Origin: Carex sylvatica
Lineage: Eukaryota > Streptophyta > Magnoliopsida > Poales > Cyperaceae
Assembly (NCBI GenBank): GCA_964058845.1
Contig: CAXKVR010000034.1
Coordinates: 620,001-684,000, forward strand
Length of the DNA: 64,000 bases
Direction of reading: 5' to 3'
Each line of letters opens with the position of its first letter. Position 1 is the first letter of the stretch. This document shows, piece after piece, positions 1 to 10,179 of this stretch. A program made the position numbers and the translations under genes. The notes beneath the pieces were generated by a model that saw nothing but the letters and a program-made list of their open reading frames with translations, did no database searches and was not told the origin of the DNA.

Positions 1-290
1 AGATAAAATATTAGAGTTCACCTTGAACTTTTAACATCATGAGATATTGTATTCTACAAGGAAGATAAAATATCTACTTTAATAGACAATATCATTACTC
101 TTCTATTCGAAGGAAGCAAATGATCCCTTTGAGCTCAATACATATCCCTCTAATTCCGATAACTCCTCATATACTCACCATCACTGTGTACATGGTCAAT
201 TATGATGCTGACACATTTTTATACAGATTTTTTTTTTTTTTTCTAGATTTACGCATTCAAATTATAAAGAGTGAGGATATGCATATTACA

Positions 291-531
291 TATGGTCCGG
301 GGATTAATTATATTTTGTTTTCAAATTTAGATAGTTGATTCGAATTGCTTAACATGATATTCATATGAAAATATATTTAGAGATCAAATTATATATTTTT
401 TATTTTTTAACCATTTATTTAGATATGTAAATATTACTACTTTCGAGTAATCCTAATTTTTAAATCAAGTGTTTTCATATATTTAAAATGGTATAAAAAT
501 TCTAAAAGATGTAAATTTGATCTCTGAGTAG

Positions 532-566
<35 letters not shown>

Positions 567-1040
567 TCTGCTAGCATGCTATGCGTAGCATAGAGGGTCA
601 CCGTACAACGGCTCAATATTCAACTTTTAAAAATTCTAACGGTCGATCCAAACCGATCATCTTGTTCTCCATATTAATATGTGTTTGGAGACCAAATTTT
701 ACATTTTTTGGAATTTTTTTACCATTTTTTTAGATTTATTGAAAATCACAGTTTTTTTATGGTCCAGATTTACTGAAAACAACGATTTTCAATAAATCTA
801 AAAAAATAGTAAAACAAATTTCAAAAAATATAAAATTTGGTCTCCAAACACATATTAATATGGAGAACAAGATGAATGGTTCGGATCGACCGTTAGGATT
901 TTGAAAAGTCAAATATTAAGCCGTTGCACGGAGGCCCTCTATGCTACGCATAGCATGCTAGCATATTTTTATATATATATATCATATTAAGTAGTTTTGA
1001 TCCACTATTTTAATTTTATAAACAATGATATAGAACCATA
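291..1040. repeat. Older hairpin MITE, split by a younger MITE
   Basis: The stretches about 291-568 and 964-1040 are diverged inverted repeats of each other. The left side reads gattcgaattgcttaacat and the right side carries its near complement ending in ttttgatcc. The younger MITE at 569-963 sits between them in the second arm. The internal sequence is a decayed version of the module shared by the MITEs at 569, 12779, 31603 and 43234. The outer boundaries are approximate. Confidence 0.5.
569..963. mobile_element. Hairpin MITE (395 bp) with long inverted arms
   Basis: The terminal inverted repeat reads tgctagcatgctatgcgtag at the left and its complement at the right, followed by an imperfect arm of about 170 bp on each side and a short loop near 740-790. 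Both arms contain the module ctccatattaatatgtg...ttggagaccaaattttac. It is inserted in AT-repeat DNA, so the target duplication is ambiguous. There is no coding capacity. A Mutator-like origin is inferred from relatives in this window that have 9-10 bp target duplications. Confidence 0.75.
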
Positions 1041-1426
1041 GCAAGGATTGTTGTATAATATACATGCATATCACTCTAGCCTCAGTCAATTATAAATAAC
1101 TCAACCATATTCATAATAACATTAATCACACAACATATATATTACAACACATATATAACAACAATTTTAAGTTTTTAACAAATAATTAAAGTTTCCAACC
1201 AGCACAAGATATTCAACATCAAAGATCACATCCATATCTAGGCTCTTCTTCCTCTTGCCCTACTTCAACACAATATAAGTCCATAAATAAATGATCATAA
1301 TTAAAATCTAAAGGAGAAATTGACACTACTTATGAACAATAATATTTGAATCATATGGTATTTCAAATAGTAAAGGATAACATGTACATGTAATGTACTC
1401 GACTTCTAGCCATCTAACATCAAAAG
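1041..1426. other. Intergenic, nothing recognised
   Basis: AT-rich DNA without a supportable gene or repeat. Confidence 0.5.
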
Positions 1427-1436
1427 ATAAAATTGT

Positions 1437-1611
1437 ACCACCACTGTGGTAGCACAGTTGGAAGTGGTACAACCCTTCATTCAGAAAGGCATAGAATCGA
1501 ACCATGCAGTTTGCAGGTAATTAGAGAGTGAGTTGTGAGGTGAGTGTGTAGTCTAAGGGCAGTGATAAAAAAAAAAGAAAAAAAAAAAAAAAAGAGAAAA
1601 GGAAAAATAAA
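1437..1611 (+). mobile_element. tRNA-derived SINE with 10-bp target duplication
   Basis: A pol III box A-like motif (tagcacagttgg, about 1450-1461) is followed by a degenerate box B (gaatcgaacc, about 1495). The body ends in a long A-rich tail from about 1567. The element is flanked by identical ataaaattgt at 1427-1436 and 1612-1621. This is the structure of a plant SINE of about 175 bp. The family was not identified. Confidence 0.62.
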
Positions 1612-1621
1612 ATAAAATTGT

Positions 1622-2207
1622 GATACCATTTCCTACCATTTTAGTAATACAAACATCATACGATATTTTCATTTTAGTAATACAAACATCATACGATATT
1701 TTCTCTTTACACACTCCTTGCCAAAAGAAAGAACTTGAAGATATCCGTCTCCCATATCTAGATTTCATTATATATCTTTCCACAATCCATTAATATTTGG
1801 ATCATAATATCTTCAAGAGATCCTGCTTAACCCCTAATCCAAACAATGTCATCTGGACCAAAAGTGCCTTAGAAGAATTAGATTCAAATTAAACTACTTG
1901 CTTAATTCCATCAATATTAAATGGAATTTATAAAGTCAAATTTCATAATTTCTGTTTGCTGTTCACTACTAATTCCGGCCCCATACGTGGTATGAAACTA
2001 TTATGTCAGAAGTGTCTCGAATATTTATAAATAATTTGTTTAACACAAGTGGATCGTAGACAGTAACACCATTAATTTCTAAAAAAAGAATATATAGTTT
2101 TTTTTTCTACCATTAGTTGTTGCATAAAAGTACTTTGCATTTCAATCTCCCTCTGTAATTATTTCTAACGAGCTGATCTTTTGTTGTCAATATATACCTC
2201 TCCTCTG
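1622..2207. other. Intergenic, nothing recognised
   Basis: AT-rich with homopolymer runs. No gene or clear element was seen. Confidence 0.4.
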
Positions 2208-2360
2208 TAGGGGTGGCAAAAAAAAGCTCGTGGCTCACTTAGACTCGGTGTGAAAACAAGCAACCACGAACCTCTTTTTTTAAACTCGAACTATTATGTT
2301 GACTCACCTGTTTTGAATTAAACGAACAAATCGCAAGTTAAATCTGACTTGATTCAGCTC
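2208..2360. repeat. hAT-like MITE end (partial)
   Basis: It begins taggggtggcaaaaaa, a typical plant hAT non-autonomous terminus, and continues into a gctcgtggctc-rich sequence. A diverged relative in the opposite orientation ends near 62331. The second terminus was not found here, so this is probably a truncated or decayed copy. Confidence 0.35.
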
Positions 2361-2734
2361 AGCCTCTTTATATATACATCATGTCTAAATCTCTCAAACT
2401 ACATGAATTAATTATGACTTATATAACTCATCTAACGCCCTTTTTTTTTTTTTCTCTCCTAAAAAAGTTCTTTCTTTTTAAAACTAACATCTTGAGTTCT
2501 TGACCGGTTATTTTTATTTTTACCCAAAAAAAAAAATTTAATATAAATAACCATATTTTAGAAATTTTTTTAAAAATGTCCAAACTGTCACAGATATTGG
2601 CGGTCCAGAATTTTAATTTTCAACCGCTCGAGAAATATGCGGTCTGAAATTAAAATTCTTAACCGCTCGGGATATGGACAGTCCGGGTTTTTTTTTTTCT
2701 TATAAAAAGGAGAAGTTTTCGGCAGCAATATTCA

Positions 2735-2848
2735 CAGGAGAGAAATAGAAGGAGAGAGAGGAGGAGAAGGAGAAGGAGAAAGAGAAAGAGAAGGAGAAGG
2801 AGAGAAGGAGAAGGAGAAGGAGAAGGAGAAGAAAAGAAGAGAAGGAGC
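2735..2848. repeat. Purine-rich GGAGAA tract
   Basis: An almost pure purine run built on ggagaa units inside Mutator-like element 1, just inside its left inverted repeat. Confidence 0.85.
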
Positions 2849-2924
2849 TGCTACAGGTATGTACTGTTCATATACGTCTTTACTATTCACTATTTAAATA
2901 CTGTTCATGTACGTATTGACTATT

Positions 2925-3800
2925 TCATTCCGATCTCAACTTTGCACACCTGGTTTTCATAGCAAATTATCTCAAAAAATCGTAAAAATTGACCGACATG
3001 CAGTCTTGACATCCCCGAACGGTTAAGTTTCATGCCAAAATTTCGAACAGATCGTGAGATATAAGCGCTCAAAAATAGTCCGAACTAATGACTGTTTCAT
3101 TCCGATTCCAATTTTGTACATCTGGTTTCCATAGCAAATAACTCCAAAAATCGTGAAAATTGATCGACATGCAGTCTTGACATCCTTGAACGGGACTGTG
3201 AAGTTTTATGCCAAAACTCCGAACAGATCGTGAGATATAAGCGCTCAAAAATAGTCCGAACTAATGACTGTTTCATTCCGATCCCAATTTTGCACATCTG
3301 GTTTTCATAGCAAATAATCTCCAAAAATTATAAAAATTGACTAACATGCAGTCTTGATATCTCCGAATGGGACTGAGAAGTTTCATGCCAAAACTCTGAA
3401 CAGATCGTTAGATATAAGTGCTCAAAAAAAGCCCGAAGTAATAAATGTTTCATTATGATCTCAAATTTGCATATCTGGTTTCCATAGAAAATCATCTCTA
3501 AAAATCATGAAAATTGATTGACATGCAGTCTTGACATCTCCAAATGGGACTGTCAAGTTTCATGCCAAAACTCTGAACAGATCGTGAGATATAAGCGTTC
3601 AAAAATAGTCCGAACTAATAACTGTTTCATTCCGATTTCAACTTTGCACATCTGGTTTCCATAGCAAATTATCTCCAAAAATCATGAAAATTGACCGACA
3701 TGCAGTCTTGATATTTCCGAACGGGACTGTGAAGTTTCATGCCAAAATTCTGAACAGATCGTGAGATATAAGTGTTCAAAAATAGTCCGAACTGATCGTG
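2925..3800. repeat. Five-copy ~177-bp tandem array in MULE 1
   Basis: The phrase gacatgcagtcttga and its variants recur at about 2995, 3166, 3343, 3520 and 3697, giving periods of 171, 177, 177 and 177 bp. Each unit also contains gaacagatcgtgagatataa and ctgtttcattccgat. The copies differ by point changes. No long open frame runs through the array. It lies downstream (3') of the minus-strand PMD remnant. Confidence 0.85.
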
Positions 3801-4013
3801 TTTTTTTGTTTAGTGTTCTTTTGTTGTTATTTTTTTAGTTTTTTTGTTCTTAATTATTTAGTATTTTTCTGTTGTATAAATACTACCATAAAACATAGCT
3901 CAACCCAAAACTAAAACTAAAACATAATAAAACATAAATCATAATAAACTAACAAGCGTACATAAAACACTATAAAAAAATATAAAAAATATAAAACTAT
4001 AAAAAACTCTTTA

Positions 4014-5297
4014 TCAACGATACTGCGAAGGGGAAAATCGGTCAGCTGGTCTAGCCCTGTTCTCTCTGCTGAAAACTCGATGCCAGTTATTCCATTGTAC
4101 TTCTCCTTCCTGCGCCACGCGAGCTGGTGTGATCTCTACCTCAGGTTCAGCCTCTCTGCTCATCGTGAGTGCTGTACCCCATGGATCCTCGGCGGCGTGG
4201 GTAGCTGGCGGTGGCGGGAGGGTATGAAACAAGGATAAGTCAGGTTGAGTTCCGCTACCAGAAGCCTCCTAATCGTGAGCCCTCTCTGGATACGACTAAC
4301 GCAGTGGCGGAGAGGCGGCTGTATCCTGCTAATCACCGCCAACTAGATTTGCAAGGCTTAAAGATAAGTTCTCATCATGCATAGGGTGGATCTCCGGAGA
4401 TTTCCGCGTAGACTGGATCTCCGGAGATCCAGTCTGATGCTCAGGCGGTATGTAGGCAGGATCCTGCAAGGATACCAATAATTCAATAAATTTTAACTAA
4501 CTTACTTTACTGAATGAGGAAATTTTAACTAACTTGACATAAAATAAAGAATGCCATACCTGGGGAAGACACAGACGTCCATACTCATAAAAATAGGCGT
4601 GTCAACTGGACATGCCCAGAACCCAACGATGGTAGTCCCACTCTGGCTGGTCTGCGGGCTTCAGTCACGTGAAATCTCGGCCTTCCACCCATTATCACAT
4701 ATATCTCGCTCTGCTCCCAACAGGTCTGTGAGCCTGCCATTAATCGTGTCCTCATCAGTGAGGTCAGATATGCCACCGACGGAAACACCCTAGATGGGCA
4801 AACCCCAAATGGCACTCACGTCCTGGAGAGTCACTGTCATCTCTCCAAATGGTAAGTGGAAGTGTGCGTCTCGGGGCGCTATCGCTCCACTAGTTCCTGG
4901 ATGAGGGATGCATTAGTGGCCTTGCTATCTGTCTCCAAAATATCGACCAAATAGTATAACCCCAGATTTCGTAGATACGGGTTCATTAGAGAGTAGTACT
5001 GCAGGCCATAAAGCTGATTCTTGCTTTCTAGAGGCTCCTTACTCTGCGCTGGAAAAACAAACAAACATAAAAACTTGAAAATACGAGAACTCAAAAAATT
5101 TAAACTTAAAAAAGGAAAGAAAAAAAGTAATCAAGTACCTCTCGGAATGCCAGTGAGACTCGATGCTCATTGTGAGGTATCCATAATAATGGACTGAAAT
5201 ACTCCGTGCTGCCCACGGGAATGGGCTCCTCAATAGGGTTGGGTGGTGGTGGTCTCCTATCCCCTAGCCATCCTACGTTTGAAAAAAAATTAGACAT
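4014..5297 (-). pseudogene. Degraded plant mobile domain (PMD) gene of MULE 1
   Basis: Minus-strand segments match parts of the intact PMD gene at 36888-39689. They are the proline-rich N-terminus (about 5140-5271), the start of the PMD domain (about 4880-5047, with YSLMNPYLRNLGLYYLV), the GLPI region with TLQDV-like sequence read across a frame change, and the proline/acidic C-terminal tail (4014-4340). The ancestral start at 5269-5271 is followed by a 5-bp deletion relative to the intact copy, which makes codon 5 a stop. The central exons are missing: sequence homologous to the middle of the second exon runs directly into sequence homologous to the penultimate exon near 4690. It is therefore an internally deleted, frameshifted relic with no expected product. 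Confidence 0.8.
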
Positions 5298-5299
5298 GC

Positions 5300-5870
5300 T
5301 ACAATTGGCTAAAATATGCTAATTACGGTCAAAATATGCTAAAATAAGCTAATTGCGGTAAAAATATATAAAGTTATGCTAATATGAAAAAAAAAGTTAT
5401 TCAGGCAAAATATGGTAAAGAAATCAACAATGTACTCAACTTGACTTGAAATACGCTAATTGCGATAATAATATGCTAAAATACTCTAATTAGGTAAAAA
5501 TATATTATTCGTGTCAAATATGCTAAAATAACCAAAACTATACTAAAATATGATAAAATACGCTAATTGCGGTAAAAATATGATAAATTACGCTAATATG
5601 AAAAAAAAAAGTTATTCGGGTAAATAAAACCAGCGAAAATATACTAAAATATGCTAAAATAAACTAATTGCGGTAAAAATATGCTAAATTATGTTAATAT
5701 GAAAAAAATATGTTATTCAGGTAAAATATACTAAAATATGCTAATTACGGTAAAATATACTAAAATACGCTAATTATGGTAAAAATATACTCAAATTTGC
5801 TAAAATACGCTAATTGCGGTAAAAATATGCTAAAATATGCTAATTACGATCAAAATTTTGGACTAAAAAT
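5300..5870. repeat. Degenerate aaaatatgctaattgcggt repeats
   Basis: Irregular repeats of the phrase aaaatatgctaattgcggt, upstream of the PMD relic within element 1. They read like a decayed AT-rich minisatellite. From 5870 to 6350 further short attaacactaattac repeats follow. Confidence 0.7.
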
Positions 5871-6550
5871 TTCAAAATAAAATTAAAACTAACTTTGGTA
5901 CCTCAATTATCACTAATTACAACTAATTTGGTACCTAGATTAACACTAATTACCACTAAATTCGGTACTTTAATTAATTAACCCTAATTACAACTAATTA
6001 ACACTAATTACAGTCAAATTTTGGACTAAATAATCCAAAATAAAATTAAAACTAACTTTAGTACCATAATTAATTAACTCTAATTATAACTAATTAGCAC
6101 TAACTCATCTAACTAAAAAAAATAACACTAATTTTGGTACCTTACTAACTTAATTGGACTAATCTACAACTATTTTTATACTACAAACGAAATTTCAAAA
6201 AAATATAGGGACTTATTTATAAATTGAGAGAAGAGAGAAGAAGAGAGGAGAAAAGAGAGGATAAATTTGGGTAGAGAGGAGAGAGAGATTTTGAAAAAAT
6301 GAATGGTGAGGAGAGAGAAAAAAACTGTGGGGGTGAATATATAGGCGAATTCGGGCCCGGACCGCCTATATCTTAGGCGGTTAGGAATTTTAATTCCGAA
6401 TTGCCTATTTTTTGGGCGGTTGGAAATTAAAATTTCGGACCACCAATATCTGAGGCGATTTGAGTATTTTTAAATTTTTCATAAAACCTGATTATTCTTA
6501 ATAATTTTTTTTTGAGTATTTTTAAAAATGTCAGCTTCTTAACGCTTAAT

Positions 6551-6721
6551 CCATTAATCGTAATGAAATATTTTACATCTACTTTTTTTTTCACACAATT
6601 TTAATGTCCATTAATCGTAATGAAATATTTTACATCTACTTTTTTTTTCACACAATTTTAATGTCCATTAATCGTAATGAAATATTTTACATCTACTTTT
6701 TTTTTCACACAATTTTAATGT
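6551..6721. repeat. Three perfect-to-near-perfect 57-bp tandem copies
   Basis: The unit beginning ccattaatcgtaatgaaata starts at 6551, 6608 and 6665 and differs only at the edges. It begins a few bases outside the right end of Mutator-like element 1. Confidence 0.9.
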
Positions 6722-6827
6722 CCGTAAGACTGAAATTTGATCTAACCGTTTAATCATGAATATATATCTCTCCTCCTTAATAAGGAGCTTAATGTCTAGA
6801 TCCTACAAGGGTCCTAATTTACTGTGT

Positions 6828-7115
6828 TTTTTTTTAAATGATACTTAGCCGTTGAATTTTCAAATCGCACATAGATGAATTTTTTAAATTATGTACTTCA
6901 ACACTTAAGCATGCACTGATCACGTCGCATATGATCCCAGCTCCCGTAGACCGTGCGCCGCACTCGTAGACCGTGCCTCTGAACCACACATTGCGCCTGT
7001 GGACCTCACCTGTGTATCGCGCACCCTTTTTTTCTGCTGAAGGCGGGATTCGAACCCAGTTGGGTTCTGTTGGTGCCAAAATTCTTACCACTACACTAGA
7101 GTTCACATGTGTTAT
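6828..7115 (-). mobile_element. tRNA-derived SINE, minus strand
   Basis: Read on the minus strand, it starts at about 7110 with box A-like tagtgtagtggtaag and an excellent box B (gggttcgaatcccgcc) about 45 bp later. The body then runs to an A-tract complementary to the T run at 6828-6836. A 90-aa frame through it is incidental. The tRNA-like head is duplicated immediately to the right (see 7009-7362). Confidence 0.65.
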
Positions 7116-7362
7116 CTTGTAGATAAATATAATATTTAACTATTTTTCTCTACAAATTTGATTTAAATTATAATTATATAAAGCCTGTGGATCGCGCACC
7201 CTTTTTTTTTTTTCTGTTGAAGGCGGGATTCGAACCCAGTTGAGTTCTGTTGGTGCCATAATTCTTACCACTACACTAGAGTTTACATATGTTATCTTGT
7301 AGATAAATATAATATTTAACTATTTTTCTCTACAAATTTGATTTAAATTATAATTATATAAA
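7009..7362. repeat. 175-bp tandem duplication including the SINE head
   Basis: The segment cctgtg(t/g)atcgcgcaccc through taattatata occurs at 7009-7183 and again from 7184. The copies differ by a few substitutions and a longer T run in the second. The duplicated unit spans the tRNA-like head of the SINE plus the host DNA beside it, so the duplication followed the SINE insertion. Confidence 0.85.
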
Positions 7363-8037
7363 TATCATATTAAAATAATAAATATATATATATATTAATA
7401 GCCGTATCGTATCCTTCATTTTTGAAAATTGCTGTATCGCTGTATCCGTATTGTATCAGTATTATTATTACTTTGAGATTTGTGCAGCACGTATTTGAAC
7501 GGTTGATTTTTAAAAAGATTACGCAAATAATGAAATAATGAAATGTTAGTTTTCTTTATTTTATAATATTTTATAATAAAATAATCTGTTTCCTTTGCAA
7601 TGGACGAGTACGATACCGGTTCAGCTCACAACCCTGACCCCTATATTCTATCTGTACGATGCTAGTATTTTTTTAAATACGGGGTAGTAAAAGAAAACAA
7701 TTTGGTAATCTAGAAATACTGCAAAATCGAATTAAGGAGCAAAGAGGGAAATCATGTGAGCCTCCATTTCATTTCTAAAGTCGGCAATGCGGCAAACATC
7801 GTATATCTGTTGTTGCGATCCCATGAGCATGGATCTCCGGTTTTGGTAAGAACCGAGGTATTAAATTGTGGCGGTCACATTCCTGATTAGTGATTACTGC
7901 GGTTTGATTTTCTAGGTGTGCTGCTCCAGGAGCAGCGACTTGTTTATATGTGAAACTGGAAACTAGATGACTACTCTTACATAGATGCCCTCCTCTTATT
8001 TCAAAATAGAGCTTTCCCACTGAAATTCTTTTCATAT
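7363..8037. other. Intergenic with a truncated MITE fragment
   Basis: About 7465-7525 resembles the right half of the MITE at 51114-51287 (gtatttgaacggtt...aaaaagattacgcaaat). Nothing else was recognised. The small minus-strand frame near 7775-8035 has no recognisable product. Confidence 0.4.
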
Positions 8038-8047
8038 GTACTTTTTA

Positions 8048-8460
8048 GAGTAGAACTAGGGTGTTCTTAAGCTCACCAAAGTGTTTGGTGAACTTAACTC
8101 TAAAATTCATCAAATCGATTTCAAATGATGAATCCGAACCGTTGAAATCCGTCTACCTTATGAGTGATGAATCTACATGTGAAAATTTTAAACGTTCGAA
8201 TTAATTTAGTATAAAGTCAAGTGGTCAAAAAACGTTCAAAAAATAAATGCACTAAAGTTAATTTATTAACTTTCTAATTTTGACCGATTGACTTTATACT
8301 AAACTAATTCGAATGTTTAAAAATTTCACATGTAGACGCATCACACGTAAGATAGACGGGTTTCAACAGTTCGGATTCATCATTTGAAATCGATTTGATG
8401 AGTTTTGAAGTTAAGCTTACCAAATACTTTAGTGAGCTTAAGAACACCTTAGTTCTACTC
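8048..8460. mobile_element. Mutator-type MITE (413 bp) with perfect 10-bp target duplication
   Basis: The terminal inverted repeats read gagtagaactagggtgttc at the left and the complement, one base different, at the right. The arms continue inward for about 180 bp (ccaaatcgatttcaaatgat-like sequence) around a short loop near 8240. Flanking gtacttttta is identical at 8038-8047 and 8461-8470. Decayed half-copies of the same family lie near 47150-47260 and 56165-56345. It is non-coding. The Mutator affiliation follows from the 10-bp duplication and long arms and is not proved by a transposase match. Confidence 0.85.
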
Positions 8461-8470
8461 GTACTTTTTA

Positions 8471-9980
8471 ATTTGGATAAAATATCACTCCATCCTCTCA
8501 ACTTTTTAAGACTTGCAATAGAAAATAATTTTACACTTAATATTTTAATAATCACTTCCAAATGTAATCAATAAATAACTATAATTAACATATCATATTG
8601 TTGTTTCACAAAAATTTGGGAGTTCCCTCGGAACAAAATAAGACTGTTCAAATTCCAGCAACAAACAATGAAGATGATAATTAACTAGTCCAAAAACTCA
8701 ATGCATGATAGTTGATTTTAACTGTAAATTTCACACTAACACTATTTGCTTTTGGATATTCAGTACTTCAAATACTTTGATGTTATAATATATAAAATAT
8801 ATGTTTTTCTATTTAACGATAAAAATTATACTTATTCTCGAAGAAGCTTTTACAACAACTTTACAACACATAACTGTCTGCAACATACTTTCACAATTAA
8901 TTTTATACGTCGTTGAATTTCACAATTTCACAACATAATTTTGTAACAAAATAATGGTTTTGATTTTTAACTTTTATTTTTTTTCGCAACAAAATAGAGA
9001 GTAAGTAAATTAAATATCTAGCACTCTTTAAAAAAAAATCAATACTGAACAGAAATAAGGTATTGTACTTATTTCTCTTTACAAAGTCAATGGTAAATAA
9101 TACTAATTAAATTACAAGCTGACGGCTAATTATCACAAATTAAAAGTTTGTAGTAGCAATTATTAGAATTAGATATATGACATTTGTTTTTGTCACGAGG
9201 AAAAAAATTGTGAGAATGCGGAAATATTTTTATTATATGTTTAAACTTTTAGATCTAAAATTACTACTACACATATGGATAATAAAATTTCAAAAGAAAC
9301 ATCTTTTTAGATAGGTCAAAAGTGTTAAAACTTAAAATGCATTCATTAATTAAATTTATATAAGTCTAAAATTTTATTCTGAAAAGTAAATTTTGAAATG
9401 CTTCCGTGATCAGTGTACTAAACAATTTGCAGTGCTATAACATGTCTTCATAGATCTTTCAAAGTTCAACTTTTAGTGTTACAAAACAAAATTATGTTGG
9501 CGTAGTTTAAAGTTTGATTTTGATGAAAGATTTCGTATTGCAATTAATCTGTAAAATTTATCATTTTAACGAACACTAAGAGGGGAATTCTTTTTCTTTC
9601 AGAAAATATTTTAAAAATATATATAATGACTAGTGGTTATATATGAACAATAAGAGGGAAACAGTTTTATTTTTCAGAAATATATGAAGAACCATTCAAA
9701 TTTGGAGTTCTGATCGCTATATTCCAACTTCTCATATTAAATCAAATCATACATTATAAATTGACATAAATTTGGAAGTTGCCACGCTTTTTATTAATCA
9801 TCTCTATAAATTTCGAGAAGATCTGAATTCTTCAACTGATTTAAATTTTGACAACCTCATCCCTCATAAAATACTCACTATCTAATTCTTTCAAGTTCCA
9901 AGGGTAAAATTGTAAAATATTTTATTTATTATTAAGAAATAGATGGAATCAAATCCCATGGGACCCACACGACTACACTT
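8471..9980. other. Upstream region of the SnRK2 gene
   Basis: About 1.5 kb of AT-rich DNA without a supportable gene or element. It presumably contains the distal promoter of the kinase gene that starts at 10180. Confidence 0.4.
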
Positions 9981-9987
9981 CTTTTTA

Positions 9988-9997
9988 TTTATAAAAG
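9988..9997 (+). promoter_or_regulatory. Probable TATA box of the SnRK2 gene
   Basis: The sequence tttataaaag lies about 185 bp before the start codon and is followed by a CT-rich leader (about 10030-10140) typical of a plant 5' UTR. The transcription start would be near 10020-10030. This rests on position and sequence only. Confidence 0.5.
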
Positions 9998-10179
9998 GAG
10001 AACACTCTTCGTGGTCTACTTCGTCAAAGCTTCAAGTCTACGTATTCTCCTCCTCCTCCGTCTCGCCTCCTCGCTACTCCCTACACCTCCTTGCATCTTT
10101 CCCTGTTGCCCCCTCCCAAAACCTCAAATTACCCTCTGGTCTCTTATAATTTCATCGATTTAGAACTAAAGTGGTACAC

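Larger units (their letters stand above)
2505..6534 (-). mobile_element. Mutator-like element 1 carrying a broken PMD gene (4.0 kb)
   Basis: The ends are inverted over about 200 bp. Both sides have the gcggtcc...gaattttaattt...aaccgc pattern (2590-2700 and 6350-6475) and an outer end resembling the tip of the larger element at 34198-42742. The flanks gttcttgac (2496-2504) and cttcttaac (6535-6543) match at 7 of 9 bases, a plausible aged Mutator 9-bp target duplication. The contents on the minus strand are a degraded plant-mobile-domain gene (4014-5297), a 177-bp tandem array and an AT-rich repeat field. No transposase is visible. The exact ends carry a few bases of uncertainty. Confidence 0.68.

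Noticed and set aside
1553..1783. 76-aa minus-strand gene
   Set aside because: It runs through the SINE poly-A tail and a short duplication. No conserved features.
2925..3800. CRISPR-like array
   Set aside because: Contiguous 177-bp tandem units without short repeats and unique spacers, in a plant nuclear element.
7025..7106. tRNA gene on the minus strand
   Set aside because: Good box B, but poor acceptor and anticodon stems, an attached SINE body and a T-rich tail. Treated as a SINE head.
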